DNA from: a virus
Direction: 5' to 3' (one strand)
DNA length: 59,111 nucleotides
IMG/VR virus record: IMGVR_UViG_3300034375_011170
Coordinates: 1-59,111 of that record
Of the stretch, positions 27,827-35,687 are shown piece by piece (positions within the stretch are counted from its first letter, which is position 1; every line of letters begins with the position of its first letter). The notes under the pieces were generated by a model, which searched no databases, had not been told where the DNA came from, and saw only the letters and a list, made by a program, of their open reading frames with translations. The translations under genes and the position numbers were made by a program.

Positions 27827-27973
27827 TCATTTCAGATAGGTACGTTCGTATTCACCGATTTGATAAGCAAGCTCAAACAAAAACTTGAAATCGTTACCAG
27901 ACGTCCGGCCCAAATCCTGATAGGACTGATAAACGGCTAGAGCAGCTTCGTAGGCAACACGGGTCTTAATCAT
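27827..27973 (-). CDS. array paralogue family B, copy 3
   Basis: 48 residues, starting MIKTRVAYEAALAVYQSY, with GRTSGNDFKFLFELAYQIGEYE. It is shorter than the other two copies at the C-terminus. Confidence 0.66.
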   Translation of the reverse strand: MIKTRVAYEAALAVYQSYQDLGRTSGNDFKFLFELAYQIGEYERTYLK

Positions 27974-28000
27974 AGCAGAACTCCTTATTAACTATAGGTC

Positions 28001-28029
28001 ATTGTACCCTAAGACGCCATGGAAGTAAA
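28001..28029 (-). promoter_or_regulatory. array promoter
   Basis: TTTACT, 17 nt, TACAAT. GCGCGC at 28052-28057, 22 nt upstream. Confidence 0.9.
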
Positions 28030-28070
28030 GAGGTTTTCTTAGAATTCTTCAGCGCGCTGGCAAAAGAAAA

Positions 28071-28084
28071 GGGGCCGAAGCCCC
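28071..28084 (-). terminator. UUCG terminator
   Basis: GGGGC-TTCG-GCCCC followed by TTTTC. Confidence 0.85.
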
Positions 28085-28089
28085 TTTAA

Positions 28090-28599
28090 TCAGTATCCAG
28101 TAAGGTTAGAAACTTGTTCTACAGAAAGCGAACTAGGGGAAGCATAAGGATCGTCAAACGAAGTATCGTAATCGTCCGAACGTTTTTGTTCTTGGGCTTC
28201 TTTTTTGATTTCTTCGTCTTGTTCCTTAGCTTTTAGCTTTGCTCGGTAATCCATTAGACGCTTCATATTAGCCTGGACAACAGCATCCTTTTCCTGATCG
28301 GTAATAGTTTCTTTTGTCTCAGACTTTTTCTGTTTTGGGCTTGCTGTAGTAGCTACCTCAATTTTAGTTTTCTTTTTACGGGGTTTTGGGCTAGCTACTT
28401 TACGTTCCGGCATTACTCCGGTTGCTCGACCGTTACGGACAGCCGAAGCATAATGACGACGAGCGACTTTAAGGTCACATTCAAAACCGGCTTCCAATTC
28501 AGCTTCTACGATCAGGGGAAGGACGTCTTCCATAGCCTTATCGGTGTTAGCGTTCATTACTTCGGCAACAACCGAGCGACGGGTTGGTTTGTTCCACAT
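28090..28599 (-). CDS. array paralogue family A, long version
   Basis: 169 residues. The first 60 match family A (MWNKPTRRSVVAEVM, EDVLPLIVEA, YASAVRNGRATG). The remaining part is new: basic linkers (PKPRKKKTKIEVATT), a Lys/Glu helix (residues about 95-130) and an acidic end. It looks like a family A domain extended by a charged, partly disordered tail. Confidence 0.72.
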   Translation of the reverse strand: MWNKPTRRSVVAEVMNANTDKAMEDVLPLIVEAELEAGFECDLKVARRHYASAVRNGRATGVMPERKVASPKPRKKKTKIEVATTASPKQKKSETKETITDQEKDAVVQANMKRLMDYRAKLKAKEQDEEIKKEAQEQKRSDDYDTSFDDPYASPSSLSVEQVSNLTGY

Positions 28600-28628
28600 A
28601 GCTTTAACTCCTTAGTAACTATAGGTAT

Positions 28629-28657
28629 GTTATACCTTAAACGGGCATGAAAGTAAA
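28629..28657 (-). promoter_or_regulatory. array promoter
   Basis: TTTACT, 17 nt, TATAAC. GCGCGC at 28681-28686, 23 nt upstream. Confidence 0.9.
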
Positions 28658-28703
28658 GAGGTTTTCTTAGAATTCTTCTGGCGCGCTGGCAAAAAGATCC
28701 TTC

Positions 28704-28886
28704 CTATTGTTTCCAGGCGTGTTTGATATCGTCGTAAAACTCTTCAAGTTGAGCTTTCCAATAAGCACGATATGCCGCAAAAGGACTATTGAACGATAGA
28801 TTATTTTCCGCACACCATACTCTAACGTCAGCCTCAACCATAGCTTCTAGATCAGAATGCATTGAGCAAATTTTAGGATATTCCAT
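28704..28886 (-). CDS. small protein, unknown (cassette array)
   Basis: 60 residues, starting MEYPKICSMHSDLEAMVEA, Trp/Tyr rich and helical. The only cassette besides the last without a UUCG hairpin behind it. Confidence 0.65.
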   Translation of the reverse strand: MEYPKICSMHSDLEAMVEADVRVWCAENNLSFNSPFAAYRAYWKAQLEEFYDDIKHAWKQ

Positions 28887-28911
28887 ATTCTCTCCTTTAA
28901 TATATTTTTAA

Positions 28912-28940
28912 AGTATAGCCTATAAGATCATGATAGTAAA
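28912..28940 (-). promoter_or_regulatory. array promoter
   Basis: TTTACT, 17 nt, TATACT. GCGCGC at 28963-28968, 22 nt upstream. The spacer differs most from the other members. Confidence 0.88.
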
Positions 28941-28981
28941 GAGGTTTTCTTAGAATTCTTCGGCGCGCGAAGCGAAAAAAA

Positions 28982-28997
28982 GGGGGCCGAAGCCCCC
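28982..28997 (-). terminator. UUCG terminator
   Basis: GGGGGC-TTCG-GCCCCC followed by TTTTTTTCG. Confidence 0.85.
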
Positions 28998-29002
28998 TTA
29001 AA

Positions 29003-29251
29003 TCAGGCTACCTCAATTTCGGGTTCGGTAACCTTAGCCTTGGTATCAGCATAGCTTTCACCAGGAGCACGTCCATTACGAACGGCAGAACGGTATGCAC
29101 GGGTAGCTTCCTTCATACCAAAACCGTCTTTCTGGAGATCGTTAGAATAAATAGCTTCAACGATCAGGGGAAGGACAGCTTCCATAGGCTGACCTTCGTT
29201 AGCAGACATAACAGAGGCGACGACAGAGCGACGGGTTGGTTTATTCCACAT
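29003..29251 (-). CDS. array paralogue family A, copy 3
   Basis: 82 residues, starting MWNKPTRRSVVASVM. Closest to the copy at 25937 (SANEGQPMEAV shared) despite lying 3 kb away. First gene of the leftward array. Confidence 0.75.
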   Translation of the reverse strand: MWNKPTRRSVVASVMSANEGQPMEAVLPLIVEAIYSNDLQKDGFGMKEATRAYRSAVRNGRAPGESYADTKAKVTEPEIEVA

Positions 29252-29279
29252 AGCTTTAACTCCTTATTAACTATACCCC

Positions 29280-29308
29280 ATTGTACCCTAAGATGCCCTG
29301 GAAGTAAA
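29280..29308 (-). promoter_or_regulatory. first array promoter
   Basis: TTTACT, 17 nt, TACAAT. GCGCGC at 29330-29335, 21 nt upstream, next to the tandem repeats. Confidence 0.9.
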
Positions 29309-29337
29309 GAGGTTTTCTTAAGAATCTTCGCGCGCTG

Positions 29338-29456
29338 GACCAACCAACTGCCAACCAACTATATACTAACCAACCAACTGCCAACCAACTATATACTAAC
29401 CAACCAACTGCCAACCAACTATATACTAACCAACCAACAACTAACCAACCAACTAA
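29338..29456. repeat. 30-bp tandem repeat, three exact copies plus partials
   Basis: Three identical units at 29341-29370, 29371-29400 and 29401-29430, built from CAACCAACTG, CCAACCAACT and ATATACTAAC, then degenerate CCAAC copies. Leftward it would encode a low-complexity W-L-V-Y-S repeat that is unlikely to be a real protein. Confidence 0.92.
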
Positions 29457-29524
29457 CGATAAAATACTCAAATTGTATGCGAGCGCGGTGCCCGTATAAT
29501 AATTTGAATTTCGTAGAAAAGTTC

Positions 29525-29553
29525 TTTCGGTTCCCCGTAAAATACGGTATAAT
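29525..29553 (+). promoter_or_regulatory. rightward promoter
   Basis: TTTCGG at 29525-29530 (weak -35), 17-nt spacer, TATAAT at 29548-29553, before the small membrane protein at 29588. Confidence 0.55.
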
Positions 29554-29587
29554 GTAAATAATATAAAAGTTTCTTAGGAGATACGTT

Positions 29588-29692
29588 ATGGAATCCCATT
29601 TCTTCGTGGTTCGTTTCTTTATTATGATGGGCTGTATTTTGGGTAGTATTCTTATTCTCGCCCATATAGCTGATACTTTTATTATATATTAG
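29588..29692 (+). CDS. 34-residue membrane protein
   Basis: Starts MESHFFVVRFFIMMGC, with a hydrophobic span over residues 5-34. AGGAG precedes the ATG by 8 nt and a promoter lies upstream. Lone rightward gene at the outer edge of the leftward array. Unknown role. Confidence 0.6.
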   Translation: MESHFFVVRFFIMMGCILGSILILAHIADTFIIY

Positions 29693-30179
29693 TATACACG
29701 AGTAACGCTTGAGCGGTAGCGCTGCGCTAGCGCTATACTTAAAGCTTACGAACGAATCATGCGCTAGGGTCATTTTTATTCTAACCCCCCCCCACCATTA
29801 ATACATATGGTTCGGGGGTTTAGGAGTTTTTGAGTATAAGCATCGCCAACGAGAGTCAACGAGAAGGAAGAGTCTTCAACGAGAGTCAACGAGAAGGAAG
29901 AGTCTTCAACGAGAGTCAACGGGAAGGAAGGGTCGCCAACGAGAGTAAACGAAAAGCAAGGCGATAAACGATTTTCTTTTAACTAAAGCCTTACCTCATC
30001 TTTAAGGGATTTCGCTTTGCCTTATATATAAAAAAACCGCCGGGAAATTTTTTGGTATCAAAAGGTCGATTAATAATAGTTTATTATAAAAACCAAGGGT
30101 CTATACTATACTAAAAGTTTTGTATCAAGCTTTAGCTATTTGTTGAATTATTACCTAAGACAAGATTACCGTACCCTTT
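29693..30179. other. gene-free, repeat-rich region
   Basis: No credible ORF. Contains a GC-rich hairpin TAGCGC-TGCGC-TAGCGCTA region near 29715, a nine-C run at 29785-29793 that can pair with GGGGGTTTAG at 29814, the 30-bp repeats at 29851, and AT-rich sequence to 30179. It separates the cassette array from the leftward lysis and rescue genes. Confidence 0.6.
29851..29970. repeat. 30-bp tandem repeat, four copies
   Basis: Two identical units at 29851-29880 and 29881-29910, one variant (29911-29940) and one degenerate (29941-29970). The unit is built from GAGAGTCAAC, GAGAAGGAAG and AGTCTTCAAC. Confidence 0.9.
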
Positions 30180-30563
30180 TCATTCATCTGCTAAAATTTC
30201 TCCAATAATATCTTCTAGGTCAAAGTTCTTGTAAGCAACCTTCTTGCCAGTTCTATGATCAACAACACGATTATCAGGTTCATTGTAAGTCCTAACAATA
30301 TCCGTGGCATTGAACCGATTTTTTTGATCCTCTCCATAATACCACTGAACAACCTTCTTGGCAAGTATATTAAACGCTTCCTTTAGATTTCGTGATCTTT
30401 CTCTATGGTTCTGTCCGATTACAGTAATACCTGACTCAATATGAGTGATACGAACGCAGTTTTGGTGCTTATTTCGATGTTGACCACCAGCACCAGTTCC
30501 TGAAAACCAGTCTAGCTTAAAATCCTTTTTGGTCCAAGACTTATCTGGAATTTTATTAGTCAT
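30180..30563 (-). CDS. GGQ-motif release-factor-like protein
   Basis: 127 residues. SGTGAGGQHRNKHQNCVRITH near 21-41 is the class I release factor catalytic loop with GGQ, which triggers peptidyl-tRNA hydrolysis. The C-terminus (RTYNEPDNRVVDHRTGKKV) matches the end of RF1/RF2 domain 3. The codon-recognition domains are absent. It resembles ArfB/RF-1-domain rescue factors, though ArfB's basic tail is missing. Last gene of a coupled leftward operon. With the tmRNA it suggests phage-directed ribosome rescue. Confidence 0.82.
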   Translation of the reverse strand: MTNKIPDKSWTKKDFKLDWFSGTGAGGQHRNKHQNCVRITHIESGITVIGQNHRERSRNLKEAFNILAKKVVQWYYGEDQKNRFNATDIVRTYNEPDNRVVDHRTGKKVAYKNFDLEDIIGEILADE

Positions 30564-30874
30564 TATTCACTCATCTTTTTCACATCAAGTGGGATTGCGT
30601 TATGTAAAGCCATAAATCCACAATTCATTCCCATTATATATGCATCTGCATCAAAGCCAAATACGTTATATAAAACGTAACGATATGATCCCTGGTCTTC
30701 TAGTTCACCTTTTACAATACGGCTAACTACCGAGTAGAATGCCTTCATTTGGTCTTCCTTCGAAAGACTTTCCCACCAGGCGTCCATTTCTTGTTTTTCT
30801 TGTTCGATTAATGCTTGAAATTCTTGAGTTTGATCAGACAATTTTTGCATAATATTTTCTTTATCATTAGTCAT
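30563..30874 (-). CDS. unknown protein
   Basis: 103 residues, starting MTNDKENIMQKLSDQTQEF; a helical, Glu/Gln-rich first half, then YRYVLYNVFGFDADAYIMG. It ends in TAATG, sharing a base with the GGQ protein start, and overlaps the upstream gene by ATGA. It may be a partner of the GGQ protein. Confidence 0.65.
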   Translation of the reverse strand: MTNDKENIMQKLSDQTQEFQALIEQEKQEMDAWWESLSKEDQMKAFYSVVSRIVKGELEDQGSYRYVLYNVFGFDADAYIMGMNCGFMALHNAIPLDVKKMSE

Positions 30875-31497
30875 CTAACAAAAGCTCCTATTCTCCCATT
30901 TAACTCTTTTGAATCAATAAACTTATACCCCATCGGTGGAACTTTATTTTGACCTTCCCATACAGGTATAAACTCCTTTATTCCATTATCAAAGTCAACA
31001 TTTCTTCTGAAATGCACTTCAATTAGTTTGCCACCAATAAATTCACAGTTAATAATTTCTTTATTAGAAAACTGATTTAGAATAGACGGGAACGGTATGG
31101 TTTTGTCTGTTTTAATCCAACGATCCCAACGGGTCATTGTATTTTCTTTTTTGATACCTTTGACACACAACGTCTGCTTTCCATAAACATAATCTACACT
31201 TAGATGATCACCTTCGAAGAACTCTGACCAAAAATGTCCCACAGGCATGTTATCCGTTGTGTTTTCTATCCAAACCTTTTTGGCCCCCATACCAAGGCCG
31301 AGTGCATTAACACAAGGTCTGACGATATACCAATCTGGTTTCGGCACCCTTTGTCCCACAGGACCGCAGATGTAATTTAGTTTTCTGGATAGAATAAGTT
31401 TATCCATAACCCACATTTCATCTGGATCGGCATTCATCCAGTAGTATTCTTCTGGACAAGGTTCTGGAAGATCAAATTTCATATCCCTTAACACCAC
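30871..31497 (-). CDS. conserved phage protein, unknown
   Basis: 208 residues. NYICGPVGQRVPKPDWYIVRPCVN near 41-64 is a segment I associate with hypothetical proteins in T4-like phages. GMGAKKVWIENTTDNMPVGHFWSEFFEGDH follows. An ATP-grasp-like fold is possible but I cannot support it. MKFDLPEP (start 31482) is an alternative N-terminus. Confidence 0.65.
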   Translation of the reverse strand: MVLRDMKFDLPEPCPEEYYWMNADPDEMWVMDKLILSRKLNYICGPVGQRVPKPDWYIVRPCVNALGLGMGAKKVWIENTTDNMPVGHFWSEFFEGDHLSVDYVYGKQTLCVKGIKKENTMTRWDRWIKTDKTIPFPSILNQFSNKEIINCEFIGGKLIEVHFRRNVDFDNGIKEFIPVWEGQNKVPPMGYKFIDSKELNGRIGAFVR

Positions 31498-31760
31498 CAG
31501 TTTATTTGGTCAAACTGATTTTCCTCTTTATCAATTTTATTTTCCAGCTCCACCGCCAAATTTCTCATTTTATATTTAAAGTTTTTATAATAATCCATCA
31601 TCATATAATGAATATCTTCAACTAACTTGGGATTGGTCACCAGGATCAGAGTATCGGAAACTGTAAGTATGATATATTCTTCTCCAATTTCAGGTTCAGT
31701 AATCTCTCCGCATATCTTTCCCGGAAAATATGTTAAATCATCTATATATGGATAAATCAC
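31488..31760 (-). CDS. unknown protein
   Basis: 90 residues, starting MIYPYIDDLTYFPGK, beta-rich first half, Lys/Glu helix second half. Overlaps the next gene by 10 nt. No family recognised. Confidence 0.62.
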   Translation of the reverse strand: MIYPYIDDLTYFPGKICGEITEPEIGEEYIILTVSDTLILVTNPKLVEDIHYMMMDYYKNFKYKMRNLAVELENKIDKEENQFDQINWWC

Positions 31761-31870
31761 CGAAGGTGATAATCCGTCGTCATAGTTCGTTCCGTAGGTT
31801 CTTACCTACGCCGAATACTTTCTTGGTTCGTTAGTTACCTTACCCAAAATTTTTAGTTTCTTTATTTCAA

Positions 31871-31981
31871 TCATAAATCAATCATATTTCTTGATACCAT
31901 ATTAAGTATGATGTAACTGAAAATCATTCCCAATATGAATCCCGTGACTAGGCCTAAAAATAATCCAATAAAAAATACCAT
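31871..31981 (-). CDS. 36-residue membrane peptide with glycine zipper
   Basis: Starts MVFFIGLFLGLVTGFILGMIF: one membrane segment with G-x-x-x-G spacing typical of oligomerising helices. AAGGAC upstream; its ATG overlaps the preceding stop (TGATG). Downstream of the spanins, so a holin or antiholin-type role is possible but unproven. Confidence 0.55.
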   Translation of the reverse strand: MVFFIGLFLGLVTGFILGMIFSYIILNMVSRNMIDL

Positions 31982-32070
31982 CAATCGTCCTTAAAAAAAT
32001 CCAGGTAAATTAACGTAAATGCCGCGCCAAATAATATTGTATAGTATATAATAAGGAAAATAATACCCAT
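31981..32070 (-). CDS. 29-residue membrane peptide
   Basis: Starts MGIIFLIIYYTILFGAAF, with an acidic end FFKDD. One base separates it from the o-spanin stop and it is coupled to the next membrane peptide. Function unknown. Confidence 0.5.
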   Translation of the reverse strand: MGIIFLIIYYTILFGAAFTLIYLDFFKDD

Positions 32071-32071
32071 A

Positions 32072-32446
32072 TTATCTCAGGGCTTCTTCATAATATCGAA
32101 TAACATCATTTTGTTGTGATACATAAGCCTTTAATTTGGCCAAATTCACCGAAAGCCTTTCATAGTCCTTGACCGTGATAGCAACATATGAAGCCTTTGG
32201 ATCCTTAACCAAATAGGTTTCAAAAAACTCTTTATAGTTACCACCGTTAATAACTTTGATTCTTGGTGGGGTTAAATTTGGAATCTCTGGCCTAACCGCC
32301 AATGGTACTTGAATTGGTACGGCCTTCTCAATAACTACTGGAGGGCTTGCTAATGCCGTCCCTTGGGGTTTGTTGGTAGCCACTCCACAGCTAGTTAGAA
32401 GGGCCAGTGAAATCAAAGAAATTATTAAAAGTTTCATTCGTTGCAT
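32072..32446 (-). CDS. o-spanin (Rz1-like outer-membrane lipoprotein)
   Basis: 124 residues. Signal sequence with lipobox LTSC (Cys near residue 20), then a Pro-rich stretch (VVIEKAVPIQVPLAVRPEIP) and a C-terminal helix. This fits an outer-membrane spanin lipoprotein. It starts inside the 3' end of the i-spanin gene in another frame (56-nt overlap), a typical spanin arrangement. ATG at codon 4 is an alternative start. Confidence 0.75.
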   Translation of the reverse strand: MQRMKLLIISLISLALLTSCGVATNKPQGTALASPPVVIEKAVPIQVPLAVRPEIPNLTPPRIKVINGGNYKEFFETYLVKDPKASYVAITVKDYERLSVNLAKLKAYVSQQNDVIRYYEEALR

Positions 32447-32804
32447 TTTGCATTCTCTTTTCGATTAGTGTTGGTTTCTTAATGGATAAATCAGTCAAAT
32501 CGTGTTTATTTAATTTTTCTTGTAAAACTCTAACCCTTCCATTGGAAGCCGTCAAATTTTGTTGCAATTTATTGTTTAGCTCTTCATATTTTTCAATTGA
32601 GTCTTTGAGGCTGTTGATAGTCTCTACACTACTCTCAACATTTCTGACCAAAACTCCATTGTCACTTAAGAGTTGAAGATATTGCGACTTTAAGTTTTTG
32701 GTTGTGACCTGATTATAAACATTCCAGCCTGTCATTCCAATTAACAGTGTTATTAATACTTTTGTGAAGACTCCACTGAAAACTTGCTTTAAGAGTAAAA
32801 GCAT
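32391..32804 (-). CDS. i-spanin (Rz-like inner-membrane protein)
   Basis: 137 residues. One N-terminal membrane segment (about 14-30, TKVLITLLIGMTGW) then a long periplasmic coiled coil (residues 40-100). With the overlapping lipoprotein it would bridge both membranes and fuse them at lysis. Upstream on the minus strand is AGGAAAAAG. Confidence 0.75.
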   Translation of the reverse strand: MLLLLKQVFSGVFTKVLITLLIGMTGWNVYNQVTTKNLKSQYLQLLSDNGVLVRNVESSVETINSLKDSIEKYEELNNKLQQNLTASNGRVRVLQEKLNKHDLTDLSIKKPTLIEKRMQNATNETFNNFFDFTGPSN

Positions 32805-32964
32805 TTTCTTTTTCCTTATTTGAAAATTAAGTATATTATAATTTATATAAAGTGAAATGTAAAGATATTTTTATGTACTCTTGATTGTTTTTTTGGGTTC
32901 TGATGCTTTTTGAGTTCTCCTTAAAATTTATTTTAATTTTTTTCTGATTATATCTATTTTTTTC

Positions 32965-32993
32965 TTTACTTTTCTCCAAAGCTTTAGTATAAT
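32965..32993 (+). promoter_or_regulatory. early-type promoter
   Basis: TTTACT 32965-32970, 17-nt spacer with CTTTAG, TATAAT 32988-32993. Confidence 0.85.
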
Positions 32994-33035
32994 CACTTTG
33001 TGGTAAATGAAATAATAGATTAGGAGTTGCTGATA

Positions 33036-33260
33036 ATGATATATGAGACTGATGTTGAAGTTGAGATTGATGACGAGGAAATGATTGAGTATCTTCAGTG
33101 TAACGGATACGTAATCTTGAGAGAAGGGTTTAACCGTCTAAACAAAGATGATATACGTTTCTTGATGGATTTGGTTGATGCCACCATCGAATTACGGAGC
33201 AATGATAAGACTCGAATTTATGACGCATTGCAAGAAATGTATCGAGTCAAAAGATATTAA
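33036..33260 (+). CDS. small acidic protein, unknown
   Basis: 74 residues, starting MIYETDVEVEIDDEEMIEYL. AGGAG is 9 nt upstream; an in-frame TTG at 33027 is too close to it. Single-gene unit with its own promoter. Confidence 0.68.
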   Translation: MIYETDVEVEIDDEEMIEYLQCNGYVILREGFNRLNKDDIRFLMDLVDATIELRSNDKTRIYDALQEMYRVKRY

Positions 33261-33269
33261 AATTAAATC

Positions 33270-33298
33270 TTTACTTTTTTAAAAAGTTTTATTATAAT
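33270..33298 (+). promoter_or_regulatory. early-type promoter
   Basis: TTTACT 33270-33275, 17-nt spacer, TATAAT 33293-33298. Confidence 0.87.
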
Positions 33299-33333
33299 AT
33301 GATTATGGTTGAGTTAACGAAAGGAATTATATT

Positions 33334-34260
33334 ATGGCTCATAATGTTGAAACTATGGCATATGCTGGAGAAGTTCCATGGCATGGTCTGGGTAAAGAAG
33401 TAATTGCTGATTTATCTCCCGAGCAAATGCTCCGCGAAGCGGGGATTGATTGGACAGTTAAAAAATATCCTGCAATGATCGTTCTTAATGATGATGTGAA
33501 AGAAATTGGTCGTAATGCACTGGTTCGTAGTTCGGATAATAGCATCCTTGATGTTGTTACTGATGATTGGAATCCGGTGCAGAATCAAGAAGCCTTTGAG
33601 TTTTTTAATGAGTATGTAAATGCCGGTGACATGGAAATGCATACTGCTGGTTCTCTTCAGGAAGGTCGGATCGTTTGGGGCTTGGCTAAAGTAAAGGAGT
33701 CTTTTGAGTTGTTTAAAAGCGACCGTATTGATTCTTATCTCTTGTTCACTAACTTCCACAAGTATGGTTTTTCTACCGATATTCGATTCACTCCGATTCG
33801 AGTGGTTTGTAACAATACCCTAACCCTTTCGTTGAATGGTAAGGTTGATCGGATGGCAAAGTTCTCTCACCGTCGAGAGTTTGATCCTGAACAGGCCAAG
33901 GAAGTACTGGGTATTGCCACTGATAAGTTACAGAAGTATAAAGAGATGGCTGAATTTTTGGGAAGTAAACGGGCCAAGGGCGAACATGTTGTTGATTACT
34001 TCAAGCGCCTATTTCCTACAAATGGCGCTAAAGATATGTCCAAAAATGCTTCTACTGCTTTGTCGGTAGTTGATAGTCAACCAGGTGCGGAATATGCTCA
34101 AGGTACTTGGTGGCCAGTATTTAATGCTGTTACCTATACCACAGATCACCTTATGGGTCGAACTCAGGAAGGTCGAATTACTTCTTCTTGGTATGGTCCA
34201 AACAAGAAGTTGAAGACCAAAGCCCTGGAGCTAGCAGTTGAAATGGCAGAGGCGTCATAA
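33334..34260 (+). CDS. DUF932 / phage-plasmid primase-associated family protein
   Basis: 308 residues. The start MAHNVETMAYAGEVPWHGLG is diagnostic of DUF932 (TIGR03299). TPIRVVCNNTLTLSL near 153 and YTTDHLMGR near 268 are also typical. The function is unresolved; members are common in phages and plasmids. Own promoter and AAAGGAA site. Confidence 0.88.
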   Translation: MAHNVETMAYAGEVPWHGLGKEVIADLSPEQMLREAGIDWTVKKYPAMIVLNDDVKEIGRNALVRSSDNSILDVVTDDWNPVQNQEAFEFFNEYVNAGDMEMHTAGSLQEGRIVWGLAKVKESFELFKSDRIDSYLLFTNFHKYGFSTDIRFTPIRVVCNNTLTLSLNGKVDRMAKFSHRREFDPEQAKEVLGIATDKLQKYKEMAEFLGSKRAKGEHVVDYFKRLFPTNGAKDMSKNASTALSVVDSQPGAEYAQGTWWPVFNAVTYTTDHLMGRTQEGRITSSWYGPNKKLKTKALELAVEMAEAS

Positions 34261-34268
34261 AAAAAGGC

Positions 34269-34297
34269 TTGACCTCTGGCCTAAAACCTAGTATAAT
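34269..34297 (+). promoter_or_regulatory. early-type promoter
   Basis: TTGACC 34269-34274, 17-nt spacer, TATAAT 34292-34297. Confidence 0.85.
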
Positions 34298-34326
34298 TAC
34301 ACCTGTAACGAATAAAGGAATTAAAC

Positions 34327-35460
34327 ATGGCCAGAGGTCTTACTGTTCGAAAGAAAAAGAAAGTATCGTTGACTAAGACTCAAGCAAGTCTGATTAACGC
34401 AAAATACTTCGGTGAAGAACCAGTCTTGAAAGAAGGTTATTCGCAATCTGATTATATCGGCGCGCTTAACTGGTATACGTATATGTGTTCGGCCGCAGAA
34501 GCTCGTAAATTTATTGAGGAGTTTTTGAAAGAAACTGATCTCAATACTGAATTGCGTAAATTCAGAAAAGTTCCTGATGTATGGGTTCCAAATACTGCAG
34601 CATGGGTAGCTCGCATGCTATCTCGTGGTATGCCCCTTGCGGAATCCTCTTTTGAATATATGATGGAAGAGATTAATAAATCTTTTAATAAAATTCCTTC
34701 CAATGAAAATACTAAAAAAGAAAAGAAACCAGTAGCTCCGGTAATTTCGATTCAAGATCGAATGAGAGAAAAAGCCAACGATATTATCGGAGAGATTGAG
34801 TCTATTGTTGATGATCGTGAAAATCAACCGGAATTCTCTTTGTATAATTGGTTAAAAGAGCAGGATATTCCTGCGGCTTACGCCAAACATATTGTTGACT
34901 TTTATACGCCTGTTATGATTGAATATTTGGAAGTAGAGGAAGGCAAAGACAAAGATCTTAACGAAGCTTATGCATATTTGAAAAAACGTCAGCTAGCCAA
35001 AGAAATTAAGTTCTTTATGATGTTGGTTGATGATGCTACTCGTTATGGGGAAGTAACCAAAAAAGTTCGTAAGCCCCGTAAACCAAAATCTATTCCGGCG
35101 GCCAAAAAGATTAAATCTCTGAAATATCAAAAAGAAGATACGAATTACAAAATTGCTTCTGTTGACCCGGAAAAGATTATTGGAGCCACCGAGTTATGGA
35201 CTTTTAACACTAAGTACAAAGTCATGACGGTATTCAGGGCTTTGAATCGAGAAGGTTTGCAAGTTAAAGGTACTAGCATCATTAATTATGATGAACAAAA
35301 TTCTCATACTAAACGAACTGGTCGCAAACCGGATTATTTTGTTGAACGAGTACTTAAAGGTGGTAAAATCGTCCTCCGTAAGCTGATGGACGAGATGGAC
35401 AAAGAAACAACCTTGGCTCATCGTATTAATGATAACACAATTTTATTGAGGGTGACGTAA
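34327..35460 (+). CDS. large basic protein, unknown
   Basis: 377 residues, starting MARGLTVRKKKKVSLTKTQA. Lys/Arg-rich stretches (about 120-140 and 240-270) and a C-terminal beta-type domain (LWTFNTKYKVMTVFRA) suggest nucleic-acid binding. Homologues, as far as I recall, are unannotated T4-like phage proteins. TAATG couples it to the next gene. Confidence 0.7.
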   Translation: MARGLTVRKKKKVSLTKTQASLINAKYFGEEPVLKEGYSQSDYIGALNWYTYMCSAAEARKFIEEFLKETDLNTELRKFRKVPDVWVPNTAAWVARMLSRGMPLAESSFEYMMEEINKSFNKIPSNENTKKEKKPVAPVISIQDRMREKANDIIGEIESIVDDRENQPEFSLYNWLKEQDIPAAYAKHIVDFYTPVMIEYLEVEEGKDKDLNEAYAYLKKRQLAKEIKFFMMLVDDATRYGEVTKKVRKPRKPKSIPAAKKIKSLKYQKEDTNYKIASVDPEKIIGATELWTFNTKYKVMTVFRALNREGLQVKGTSIINYDEQNSHTKRTGRKPDYFVERVLKGGKIVLRKLMDEMDKETTLAHRINDNTILLRVT

Positions 35461-35687
35461 TGATTGTATATTGTGTATGGGCTGGGGATCAATATTACCC
35501 AACTGGGCCCGGAGATCTTAAAGGTATTTTTGAAACTAGGGAAGAAGCTCAACAATTGATAAATAAACTTAATGAAGAATATGAATATGGTTTTCGTAAA
35601 CGGTGGGATTGGGTTGAAATTACGAAAGAAACAGTTCAATCAGAAAAATATCAAGACGAAGAGAATATAGACGATGAAGATGAATAA
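35460..35687 (+). CDS. small acidic protein, unknown
   Basis: 75 residues, starting MIVYCVWAGDQYYPTGPGD, with FETREEAQQLINKLNEEY. It has the same overall design as the small protein at 3661 (short beta strand, then helix following a DD/ED turn). Coupled to both neighbours. Confidence 0.66.
   Translation: MIVYCVWAGDQYYPTGPGDLKGIFETREEAQQLINKLNEEYEYGFRKRWDWVEITKETVQSEKYQDEENIDDEDE

Noticed and set aside
29271-29471. Minus-strand ORF with repeated WLVYSWLAVG
   Set aside because: It is the 30-bp DNA repeat read through; it also spans a promoter and has no ribosome site.
23924-29970. CRISPR array
   Set aside because: The tandem repeats are direct and nearly contiguous, without unique spacers of constant length, and no cas genes are present.
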